From contig JANYKW010000185.1 of NCBI GenBank assembly GCA_025358025.1, positions 1 to 33,090 of the forward strand: 33,090 nucleotides of DNA, given 5' to 3'. Source of the DNA: Bacteroidia bacterium (GTDB lineage: Bacteria; Bacteroidota; Bacteroidia; Bacteroidales; Prolixibacteraceae). Below are positions 7,090 to 15,242 of the stretch, piece by piece (the stretch's first letter is position 1; each line of letters starts with the position of its first letter). Both the position numbers and the translations under genes were made by a program. The notes below the pieces were generated by a model. It was not told the DNA's origin. It worked only from the letters and a program-made list of their open reading frames with translations, and searched no databases.

Positions 7090-8505
7090 TCAGCAAATCT
7101 TTACAACGTCAATGCCTAAAATTTGTCCAAGCTTTTGAATCTTATCCGAAATGTGCCCGATACCAATGGCACAGTGATGGGCAGGCCCTTGTTTTGACCA
7201 TTCATTCATGAACCTTTTTGCTCCGGTTGAGAAGCGGTAACGGCTGTTTGTATTTCCGATTTCAAGTACCGGTCCGGCCACCGATTCACCTTCAGCAACA
7301 AGCAGGAATATCCCATCTTTTCCTTCAACGACTGAAAGAAGGGTAACAGGGCCATATTTTACGGACATTTGAATAGATAGGCCTTTGCCCGGTTTTCCGT
7401 GATAGATAGGTAGAGGAACCAATCTCACCCGACCTTCAGCAATAGCAAAATGGGCAGGCCCATCGTGGCCGAGCATCACTACATCATCTTCGAAATCCAT
7501 CAGGTAAAATTCAGAGAACGAACCCCCGGCACCAAATTCGGCCATAATTTTCATGGCCTGGGCATTCTTCACTTCGCATTCGCCTGCAACAGGAATATTT
7601 TTGCCTGTCAGCAGGGTGTTTCCGCCAATTACCGAAGTTACAATATTCTCATATTCATTGCCGGATGCTCCTTCGTAGTAGTAGGCCATGGAACCCAGGT
7701 TGTGATTTCTCACCAGCTTATCCAGGGCCACAGATGTGCGGGCCGCACGTTCTATTTCATAGGTTTCACATTCCGGAGCCACGTCAAAGGCAACGGAGAA
7801 TTCCTGAATTTTAGACTCAACTTCAGCTTCGGTGGCATCCTCACGACATTTTTTCAGTTCACACATTTCGAGCATTTCGATATGAGTCCCAAATACGGCC
7901 GATTGTTTGGTGATGTCGGTATAGACATCCAGCATTCCACCATAATAGTGTCCCAAAATTCCCAAACGATTATTGCGCATGGCTACAGCAACCCGTGCTG
8001 CTGCTATCCATGTTCCGATCTCGCCCCAGGCTTCCTCATCCTGAAGGTAGCCTGTAACAAAATCGTATTTTATTCCGGAGCGGTTGAACACACTGGCAAT
8101 TTCGGGAACCGAACAGGACTGGCAATGTTCGAGCCAGAGGCCGGTCATTTTACCGCGATCGCCGAGTTTGTTAAATGCCTCGTAATCAAGTGTTTTTACC
8201 GGTTGCAGGTTCAGAATTACAACCGGAACCTTCAGCTTTTGTGCCACAGGCAAAACGGTTGATGAGAGAGCGTAGGTGGAAACGTATAAAAAGACAATTT
8301 CTACATCCTGCGATTTAAGGTAATCGGCTGCCTCTCTTGCTTTAACCGGATTGTCAACCATCCCGGCATCCACTACTTTCACACCGAATCCGGAAATCCG
8401 GATTTTGATCTGTTCCTGGTAGGCTTTCAGATTGTCGAGTAAACCATCGAATTGTGCCCAATAGGTATCGAGGCCAATTCCAAATAATCCTACTTTAGTC
8501 TGCAT
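7090..8505 (-). CDS. L-arabinose/L-fucose isomerase family protein
   Basis: A 471-residue cytoplasmic protein without a signal peptide, similar to AraA/FucI-type ketol isomerases that convert an aldose to a ketose with a divalent metal. Likely metal and substrate residues are in YYYEG (E278), AGECEV (E309/E311), GHDGPAH (H347) and GPAHHC (H443/H444), the same order of two Glu then two His as in E. coli AraA. The N-terminal half (LFGIGLDTYW, then VVILNLQP at 95-102) is the Rossmann-like domain. Substrate cannot be read from the sequence. Because every neighbour releases deoxyhexoses, L-rhamnose or L-fucose is more likely than L-arabinose (inference). It is the last gene of the leftward array, 115 bp after the Tat GH106 gene, with no kinase or aldolase beside it. 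Confidence 0.8.
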   Translation of the reverse strand: MQTKVGLFGIGLDTYWAQFDGLLDNLKAYQEQIKIRISGFGVKVVDAGMVDNPVKAREAADYLKSQDVEIVFLYVSTYALSSTVLPVAQKLKVPVVILNLQPVKTLDYEAFNKLGDRGKMTGLWLEHCQSCSVPEIASVFNRSGIKYDFVTGYLQDEEAWGEIGTWIAAARVAVAMRNNRLGILGHYYGGMLDVYTDITKQSAVFGTHIEMLEMCELKKCREDATEAEVESKIQEFSVAFDVAPECETYEIERAARTSVALDKLVRNHNLGSMAYYYEGASGNEYENIVTSVIGGNTLLTGKNIPVAGECEVKNAQAMKIMAEFGAGGSFSEFYLMDFEDDVVMLGHDGPAHFAIAEGRVRLVPLPIYHGKPGKGLSIQMSVKYGPVTLLSVVEGKDGIFLLVAEGESVAGPVLEIGNTNSRYRFSTGAKRFMNEWSKQGPAHHCAIGIGHISDKIQKLGQILGIDVVKIC

Positions 8506-8620
8506 TCTTTATATAAAATTGATTTGTTAATATTCGAACCTTTTTAAGTAATCCCGAATCGTTTAATGAATTAATTCCTTGCCCTTAGACCGGGAAGTTG
8601 GTTAATAGCTTATTTACAGA

Positions 8621-11600
8621 TTATAAAGATATCACCCTGGCGACACTATGCAACACCACGGGTCCAATAAGTCCGGATTTCCGCAGAGCATCATCTTTCG
8701 ACCATACTTTAATGATACTAAAAGTGAACCGCCCGGTTGGGCTCGGTTTACCATCAACGAGCCATTGAGGATATTCCTGTAATTCACCCCTGTCGGACCA
8801 ACTGCAATCTTCCGGGAGGTTTGCATCTCCGATGATCCTGTTGGGCCAAAGATTGACTACAGTTACTTCCAGTGAGTTTTCGCCAACTTGTGAAGCATCT
8901 GTGATATCAATCCTAAACGGTTTTTTCCAAAGGACACCCAGCACTTTCTTGTTTAACTTCACAATTGCCATAACCTCGACTTCTCCCAGGTCAAGGAGCA
9001 ACTGTCTGCCTTTCTGAAGCATTTCTGCGGCAACCCGGATTTTTTTCAGGTAGGTTGCTTTCCCGGAGAAGTACCGGACTCCCTGATCAGCATGGTCGCT
9101 CCAGGAGGTCAGTTCCGAAAATTGCACCCGTGGTGGAGCACCCCAATTGGGAGTAAAATGCACATCCCATGAGCCGGTAATTTTCAATGGCTCCGGAAGT
9201 TGGGGCATTTCTATTTTGAGAACTTTGTTGTTGAGCGTTTGCAAGGTGTATTGACCCGCCTGAGATATTATATATTCAAATTTCCCATCTTTTCGACTGA
9301 CCTGAATCTTGCTCCCTATATCTGATGTAATTATGGCGCCATTGTGCGTTACTTGTACGATCCGATAAGCTTCCGGCCTGGTCTCAGGCGGGAATACTAC
9401 GAAAACAGAACCAAATTCAGACATCCGGACCGGCAAGCTAATAACATTGTTCGTCTCCGAATAAATAGCTGGTTTCTCAGTTAGTCCTGTCTCCGGCCAC
9501 CAAAATTCCGGGGCCCTATTACTGATACGGAAGTTACAGATTGCTTCTACTTTGGCATTCTGTTTATTGGAAACGAAGTAGATTTCAGTACCGTCCTCTG
9601 CCCTGCGGTGAATATATCGGAAAGGAGCCGGGTTGCCACAGGAGAAATCCGGTGGAATGCCTTGATCGCGCAAAATCTTCTGGGGTGTTTTTCCCCAGAT
9701 AACGCGACCTAAACCTACCTTACGTTCTCCGGAAGAGCTGGTATCTCCCCACAGCCGGTCAACAATTTGTTTCAACTCTTCTTCACAGGCCGGATAGTTG
9801 GTGAGACCAGGAGTTTTGACGGGTGGAGGTCCAACAATTACCATTCCTTCGTTAACCAGCTCCTCGATTTTTTTTGCCAGTTTGATGGTCATCACACCGG
9901 CCATCACCTGTTCGCCTGGTGAGGGAAGTACCATCAACCGGTAGCTCATCCCGTCTGGCAGCATAATCATTCCGTCTTTGATCGTGATCCGGTTGAAAAC
10001 AACATCTGCAGTACAACCATCGAAGTTATACCCCGGGGGATCAGGCGGTATTGGATTCGCGAAGTCTGTACCCGGGGGGATAAACCGGTTGGGGACTGCT
10101 TCGGCCTGCATATACAGGAGGTCGGCAACAAATAGTCCTTTTTGGAGCATGTATTGGCAGCGTGTCAGGTATTCATGCCAGGGTTTGGTTTCTTCCCACC
10201 AGGTTTGTGTCCTTTCATAGTGGAGCCCCCAAAATGACATGGTCATCCCTGGTTTTCGGTTAATCCATGGCTGCATCGCATAACGATGAAAAATGAAACG
10301 GTTTATTCCGGAACAAAATGCCCAATCTCCCTGGGGTTTCAACAACGCGGGATGGGCCAGCCAGTTTTCGCCCTGATTTGCGGTAAAAGCCTCGGATGGA
10401 ATGATCTTACTTCCATAGATGTGAGCGGCCGAAACCATTGCAGGGGTCCAGGCATACGAACGGTATACTCCCTGGAAGCAATCCCCCGATTCACCCACAG
10501 CTTGACTTTCACGCCGGTACCAAAATTCGGTCTGAGGTAAATTTGACTGCCCCGCAACCCTGATTTCATCGAATGGTGTGTTATCAATAGCCTCCATTGA
10601 AAATTGGATCCCATGTTTATTGGAGAGTTCGCGCAGGTGACCGGCATAATTCTCAGCAATAAGCTCTGATATCGTAAAACGCAGATCCCAGAGAAAGCGT
10701 TCTGTAATTTCTGCACTGCCAATTATCCTGCCTGTCATTGCCGGAAGAAAGGGCAAAATATCATAACCGCACCGCTTCTTAAATTCCTCCGGGAAAGTCC
10801 TGGTCCAGGTTTGTCCTCCCACTTCCCAACTGTCAACATGCGTACCAACCAGTGTCTTACCGGTTAACGGGCCGGCGAGCTTCATCATTTCACCAATAAA
10901 CTTATTGAAATGGATTTCGACTGCCTCTTTGCTCATCTTGTCACATTCCAGTCCCATACCGGCAGCTGGGGCAGGATGGTTGGTTGCGCGCGTCGATCCA
11001 TGACCAAACCTGATAATGGTCCAGTTGCCGGGCGGCACATCCCAGGTAAGGCGGCCATTATGGAAATGGCCGGTGAGGTTAATTATCCGGTTTTGGTCAA
11101 TAATGGCAGCAACCGGAGCAGGATCAATGTTGACCGGAAATACCTTAAACCTGCCAACACCACCTGGCTTCATAGATGGAGGAGTTGATCCGGCAATAAA
11201 TCCGGCTTTTAGATTAATATGTTCATTTTTATAATCATTGTTTATTGGCGTTGGGAAGGCTATGATCGCTATATCCCGGTAATAATCAGGCTGCCCGGCT
11301 TTGTTTTTTTGAACGCTGCTTTCAGCCTCAGCATTCTTTAAATCAGGTTGTGGCAGTTCGTTAGTAAAAGTTTTCCCTCCATCCACCACAATTTCACTAT
11401 GAAATAGATGTTGCATGGAATTTTCAGGGGTATTCCAGGGGCCTCCGCTGCCCGTCCAGCCGGCACCATCATTCATATAAATCTCGAGTCCCAGCCTGTT
11501 TGCTTCCACACATGCAAAACGAAACATCCCTTTCCAGTTTTCGGTACCAAAAGCCACCTGACCTTGCGGACTTCCATCCACCTCCATGATAAGTGTGCCG

Positions 11601-11860
11601 CCAATGCCCACACGCTGCATTGCCTCAAGATCGGCAGTGATCCCTTCTTTGGATATGTTTCCGTTGATCCAGAACCAATATACCCAAGGGCGCACATCAT
11701 CAGGCGGATTCAGAAAGCCTCCTGATAAATCATCCAAAGCAGAGGTATTCGCTGCCTTTGCCGGTGACAAATTTATCCAGCAACCAGCCATAATTCCAGC
11801 TGTTCCTCCTGCCACTCCTTTCAGAAATACCCGCCGGTTTAAAGTTTGTTTATATGACAT
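8621..11860 (-). CDS. GH106 alpha-L-rhamnosidase with Tat signal
   Basis: A 1079-residue canonical GH106 enzyme; the family inverts and cleaves alpha-L-rhamnosides. The N-terminus carries a twin-arginine signal NRRVFLKG (8-15), and MAGC (24-27) makes a possible lipobox, so it may be a Tat-exported lipoprotein. The family opening is NPPDDVRPWVYWFWINGN (51-68). Conserved acidic sites, from which the catalytic pair should come, are HVDSWEVG (E346), FSMEAID (E423), TEFW (E445) and SEAFT (E490). A beta-sandwich region follows and a C-terminal jelly-roll (about 900-1075) ends with SGLIGPVVLHS. The start is fixed by the Tat motif. It overlaps the preceding small gene by 22 nt, which suggests coupling. 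It is the only Tat substrate among the intact hydrolases here. Confidence 0.92.
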   Translation of the reverse strand: MSYKQTLNRRVFLKGVAGGTAGIMAGCWINLSPAKAANTSALDDLSGGFLNPPDDVRPWVYWFWINGNISKEGITADLEAMQRVGIGGTLIMEVDGSPQGQVAFGTENWKGMFRFACVEANRLGLEIYMNDGAGWTGSGGPWNTPENSMQHLFHSEIVVDGGKTFTNELPQPDLKNAEAESSVQKNKAGQPDYYRDIAIIAFPTPINNDYKNEHINLKAGFIAGSTPPSMKPGGVGRFKVFPVNIDPAPVAAIIDQNRIINLTGHFHNGRLTWDVPPGNWTIIRFGHGSTRATNHPAPAAGMGLECDKMSKEAVEIHFNKFIGEMMKLAGPLTGKTLVGTHVDSWEVGGQTWTRTFPEEFKKRCGYDILPFLPAMTGRIIGSAEITERFLWDLRFTISELIAENYAGHLRELSNKHGIQFSMEAIDNTPFDEIRVAGQSNLPQTEFWYRRESQAVGESGDCFQGVYRSYAWTPAMVSAAHIYGSKIIPSEAFTANQGENWLAHPALLKPQGDWAFCSGINRFIFHRYAMQPWINRKPGMTMSFWGLHYERTQTWWEETKPWHEYLTRCQYMLQKGLFVADLLYMQAEAVPNRFIPPGTDFANPIPPDPPGYNFDGCTADVVFNRITIKDGMIMLPDGMSYRLMVLPSPGEQVMAGVMTIKLAKKIEELVNEGMVIVGPPPVKTPGLTNYPACEEELKQIVDRLWGDTSSSGERKVGLGRVIWGKTPQKILRDQGIPPDFSCGNPAPFRYIHRRAEDGTEIYFVSNKQNAKVEAICNFRISNRAPEFWWPETGLTEKPAIYSETNNVISLPVRMSEFGSVFVVFPPETRPEAYRIVQVTHNGAIITSDIGSKIQVSRKDGKFEYIISQAGQYTLQTLNNKVLKIEMPQLPEPLKITGSWDVHFTPNWGAPPRVQFSELTSWSDHADQGVRYFSGKATYLKKIRVAAEMLQKGRQLLLDLGEVEVMAIVKLNKKVLGVLWKKPFRIDITDASQVGENSLEVTVVNLWPNRIIGDANLPEDCSWSDRGELQEYPQWLVDGKPSPTGRFTFSIIKVWSKDDALRKSGLIGPVVLHSVARVISL

Positions 11861-12072
11861 TTATTTAAATATTTCCTGATTATTGATTTTGCTTCATCTG
11901 AAAGGTTAGCTAAAGGGATTGGTTTATCCTCAGGACGGGTTCCTCTTTGGTTGATATCTCCAAAAAGAGTCCTATTCCCAATCAACGTGGTGGTATTTTT
12001 GTTGTTTTTGGTTGAACCAAGGGCCGAACATATAAGAAACAGAAGTAAAAAAGCTGAAATGAAGGTTCTCAT
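11839..12072 (-). CDS. Small secreted protein, unknown (or gene remnant)
   Basis: A 77-residue frame with a clear Sec signal peptide MRTFISAFLLLFLICSALG (residues 1-19) and a short polar mature part containing NRTLFGDINQRGTRPEDKP. I recognise no family. Its last seven codons run into the start of the Tat GH106 gene in another frame, so the natural end may have been lost. It lies between two GH106 genes in the same orientation, 20 bp after another small secreted frame. It could be the surviving 5' end of a deleted hydrolase gene or a true small exported protein. Confidence 0.4.
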   Translation of the reverse strand: MRTFISAFLLLFLICSALGSTKNNKNTTTLIGNRTLFGDINQRGTRPEDKPIPLANLSDEAKSIIRKYLNKCHINKL

Positions 12073-12092
12073 TTGTTTTTATGTTTACATGT

Positions 12093-12287
12093 TTACTTAT
12101 ATAATTCGAATTCAGGATCTTCCGTAAATATTTGTCCTGGTAAGCTCTCCTTGGCATGCTGAATGTTCTCTACAGCAATAGTGTACCCAGGATTTGCCCC
12201 TTTCTGACCCAGAGCAGTATGATGCAAATTAAATAAACACTCAAAAATTACCAGGTAATAATTTGTCCGTATCATTAATAATTTCAT
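12093..12287 (-). CDS. Small secreted protein, unknown (or gene remnant)
   Basis: A 64-residue frame starting 7 nt after the stop of the 934-residue GH106 gene. The first 26 residues (MKLLMIRTNYYLVIFECLFN, then LHHTAL) could be a signal peptide with cleavage near ALG-Q; the remaining 37 are polar and acidic (IFTEDPEFELYK at the end). No family is recognised. Together with the 77-residue frame it fills the 434-bp gap between GH106 genes; no other feature is seen there. It could also be a truncated 5' end. Confidence 0.38.
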   Translation of the reverse strand: MKLLMIRTNYYLVIFECLFNLHHTALGQKGANPGYTIAVENIQHAKESLPGQIFTEDPEFELYK

Positions 12288-12294
12288 CGCCGCA

Positions 12295-15099
12295 TTATTT
12301 TGTTAAGGTAACCGGCCCCAGCAATCCTGCCGTCTGAACCCTGAACGGTTCATCTCCGCCCGGCCACACTTCTGATTTCATATACGACTGATTGGTTTTG
12401 CAGAACCTGTCTTTCGGATCCGATAACATATCTCCTGTCATCCGGTTAACCCATAAGTTCACTATTTCTATCTTCAGATCATTCTCTCCGGCTTTAATTA
12501 ACTGACTGATATCCGCCTGATAGGGTTTTTTCCATAAGATCCCTGCAGATTTCCCATTGATAAAAACCTCTGCCACATCGTGCACATCACCAAGATCCAG
12601 GAACATTTTCTTTTTAACCGATTCCGCATCCAATTTGAATGAATTCTGATAGGTGGCTGTTCCGGAGAAGTATTTGATTCCCTGATTTTCGGATTCCGTC
12701 CAGGAAGTCAGCCGGTCAAAAACGGCTGATGGCGGTGCTCCCCAATTCGGGGGAAAATTCACCATCCAGGGTCCTGAAATTTCAATTTTAGTGGTATATA
12801 ACTTATTGTCGTCAAATACTGATAGTTTGCTGCGGTTGTTTTTATTGAAAACGACAAAGATGGAACCGTGGGCGGGCAGGGCGATCTCAAAACTTGTTGC
12901 AGCTTCCTCTTTTGTATAATCTTCAACCCGGGAAATGTTACCCGTTGAAGCATCCCAAATTTCCGGATACATATCCTGTACCCGGAACCGGCAGGTCGCT
13001 TTTACTGGCTCATTTCTGTCATTTCTTAAGAAATAGATTTCTCCGATATCAGTTGTCCGGTGGATGTAATCAATGTCAGATGTTCCGGTAAACCTGAAAT
13101 CGGGTCCGATCTGTTTTTTCTGCAATACATCATCGGCAGAAATACCCCAAATTACCAACCCTTTCCCGAAGGTGTTCTCAAAGATGGTTTTGCCATCTGC
13201 TACTCCCCATAACTCTCCGGAGAGCTGATTCAGGGTAATGTTTTCCTTTCCCCAATTATTCAAACCGGGAACTGTTGTTGGCCGGGATCCCACTATGGTA
13301 GCACCTGCCTTTACCAGTTCGCTGATCTTTTTCAATACTTCAAGTGGCATGTGAACCTGATCAGGAAGAAGCATGATGGCATAGCTCATCCCATCAGGCA
13401 AAACCAACCTGCCATCTTTAACCGACATCCTGTTCAGGATAATATCGGTGTTAACCACATCAAAATCATAACCTTTTCCCAATCCTTTGAGCCTGGGTTT
13501 TTCAGGTACATTATGGAATAATGGAAAAAAATTTGGCGTTTGGTCGCCATAAAAGTAGCAGGCGTCCCCCACGAATAATCCTTGCTGAAGCAAATAGCTG
13601 CATCGGGCAAGATAGTCCATAAAGGGTTTGGATTTGGCCCACCATGTTGTGCCGGGGTTCATATCGTAACCGGCATGATAGGTTCTGCCCGGAAGACCAT
13701 CCTCCGGATTTGTGCTCGCAAAAGTATGGAAAGTAATGCTGTTGAGGCCTTCGCAAAATGCCCTGTCTACCACTTTTTTCATATCAAAGGGCGAATCTTT
13801 CCATCTTCTCCAGGTCGTAAATGACTCAGCATCCACAATTTTTTTGCCATAAATGTGCGAAGCGCTTGCTACCTCCTTGATTAAAAAAATGTTCCGATGT
13901 TGAATCCAGAATTCACCCCTTGGAACAGACACCATTCCAAGGGCTTTAAGTGCATCAACGGGACAGGTAACCCAAACCGGCGCGCCCGGTCCGCCCGATT
14001 CAGAAACCAGCTTAGCATTATACTTTTCAAGAAATTCAGTTCCTGTTTGATAATGGCTGTAAATGAGCTGATCGCTGACTGTTCGTTTGAAATCGTAACG
14101 GAAGCGTTCTGTCAGGTTCCTGATGTCCCATCCTGCCAGTACAGGCAAGTACTTATCTATTTCATAACCCTGCCGCTCCTTGAAAATGGCTTGGAATGAG
14201 TCGGTCCACGGAATACCTTCGGCAAGTTCCATACTGTCGAATTCAAAATAGGCCAGACCGGCTTCGGAAGAATTCTCGGGAGTTACGCCAAGCCGATCCA
14301 TGAAGTGTTTTAAATGTCTTTTCGTGGCCTCCGGGTCCAAAAAGTCAATAAACAGGCCATTCGAATTGGGCGAAGGAACAATCAACTCCTGACCATTGTT
14401 TGAACAGACAAATCGCAGAATGGTCCATTTTCCTTCCGGAACCTGCCATATTAATTTGCCATCCTTAAAAAATGGTGTAAGACTCACTACTGTGGAAACA
14501 TCCTCGATGGTCATTTCAGCGCTATACGGAACAGCGAGCACCGAAATCTCCTTGTAGAAAACAGGAGTATCCCCGTCCTTCATTGGACAACCTTTCGGAA
14601 ATTTTGGAAATGGCAGATCCATGGAGAGGGTACGTGGACCTGCAACCTCAACTTTCGAAAAATAAAGATTTTTCGATGCCCATTCTGGTGTAACCCATGA
14701 TCCGCCCGCGTTCCACCCGCTTGAGGCAATAATACCAATGCTCATTTTTAATCTTTTCCCTTCGGATATCGCATGCTTGATAAGGCTCACTGATTCATCT
14801 CCCAGAAATGCCCCCCCCGCCGGTATAAACGATGGATTTCTAACAGCGGCCACATCCCAGATCTCAGCCCTGTTCATCCCCTTGGATTTCATGGCCTCAA
14901 GATCCCTGGTAATCGAAGTGGCCGACATGTTCCCATTCAGCCAGCACCAGAAAGCGCCCGGCCTGCATGACATGGGTGGATTGACGAATTCATCCGTCAG
15001 CTGCTGAATACGCTCATCATCCCGGCCTGATTTATTCTTTTCTAAATGTGGATTTGAACAATTGAACATCAGTATGCTCAATACGATAAAGTATTTCAT
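12295..15099 (-). CDS. GH106 alpha-L-rhamnosidase, 934 aa
   Basis: The shortest canonical GH106 here and somewhat divergent. Its N-terminus MKYFIVLSILMFNCSN suggests a Sec lipoprotein with Cys14, though the residue before Cys is Asn, which is atypical. The family opening is VNPPMSCRPGAFWCWLNGN. Aligned acidic positions are FEFDSMEL (E291), LVSESGG (E367), GEFW (E396) and DAESFT (E425). The second site reads VSESGG instead of the S(I/M)E(A/P) form of the three other members, so the pocket may differ. A C-terminal jelly-roll (about 775-930) ends with GLLGPVTLTK. Substrate is likely an alpha-L-rhamnosyl linkage distinct from those of its paralogues (inference). It lies 72 bp after the GH106 deletion scar. 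Confidence 0.9.
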   Translation of the reverse strand: MKYFIVLSILMFNCSNPHLEKNKSGRDDERIQQLTDEFVNPPMSCRPGAFWCWLNGNMSATSITRDLEAMKSKGMNRAEIWDVAAVRNPSFIPAGGAFLGDESVSLIKHAISEGKRLKMSIGIIASSGWNAGGSWVTPEWASKNLYFSKVEVAGPRTLSMDLPFPKFPKGCPMKDGDTPVFYKEISVLAVPYSAEMTIEDVSTVVSLTPFFKDGKLIWQVPEGKWTILRFVCSNNGQELIVPSPNSNGLFIDFLDPEATKRHLKHFMDRLGVTPENSSEAGLAYFEFDSMELAEGIPWTDSFQAIFKERQGYEIDKYLPVLAGWDIRNLTERFRYDFKRTVSDQLIYSHYQTGTEFLEKYNAKLVSESGGPGAPVWVTCPVDALKALGMVSVPRGEFWIQHRNIFLIKEVASASHIYGKKIVDAESFTTWRRWKDSPFDMKKVVDRAFCEGLNSITFHTFASTNPEDGLPGRTYHAGYDMNPGTTWWAKSKPFMDYLARCSYLLQQGLFVGDACYFYGDQTPNFFPLFHNVPEKPRLKGLGKGYDFDVVNTDIILNRMSVKDGRLVLPDGMSYAIMLLPDQVHMPLEVLKKISELVKAGATIVGSRPTTVPGLNNWGKENITLNQLSGELWGVADGKTIFENTFGKGLVIWGISADDVLQKKQIGPDFRFTGTSDIDYIHRTTDIGEIYFLRNDRNEPVKATCRFRVQDMYPEIWDASTGNISRVEDYTKEEAATSFEIALPAHGSIFVVFNKNNRSKLSVFDDNKLYTTKIEISGPWMVNFPPNWGAPPSAVFDRLTSWTESENQGIKYFSGTATYQNSFKLDAESVKKKMFLDLGDVHDVAEVFINGKSAGILWKKPYQADISQLIKAGENDLKIEIVNLWVNRMTGDMLSDPKDRFCKTNQSYMKSEVWPGGDEPFRVQTAGLLGPVTLTK

Positions 15100-15170
15100 T
15101 TAACTGTTTTTACTGTTTCTTTTTAAAAATCAATTCCTTTAACTGCGGCAAGACTACGATGCGCACAATG

Positions 15171-15242
15171 TCACTCCACGACGAGGTTAATGGTGACCGG
15201 TCCCGGAAATATCCGCCGGTTTAAAGTATTTTTAAATGACAT
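15171..15242 (-). pseudogene. GH106 deletion scar: Tat start fused in frame to a GH106 C-terminus
   Basis: The ATG follows the TAA of the 1016-residue GH106 gene with no gap. The 23 codons read MSFKNTLNRRIF then PGPVTINLVVE and a TGA. The first 12 residues match the Tat start of the intact GH106 gene (MSYKQTLNRRVF); at DNA level 33 of 37 positions agree between 15242-15206 and 11860-11824. The second half matches the family's closing motif (GPVTLTK, GPVRIIS). About 1050 codons would have been lost between, in frame. The piece is probably non-functional. Confidence 0.7.

Noticed and set aside
7450-8262. A 270-codon open frame on the plus strand
   Set aside because: It lies wholly antisense to the isomerase gene, has no recognisable domain, and its length is explained by the codon use of the real gene.
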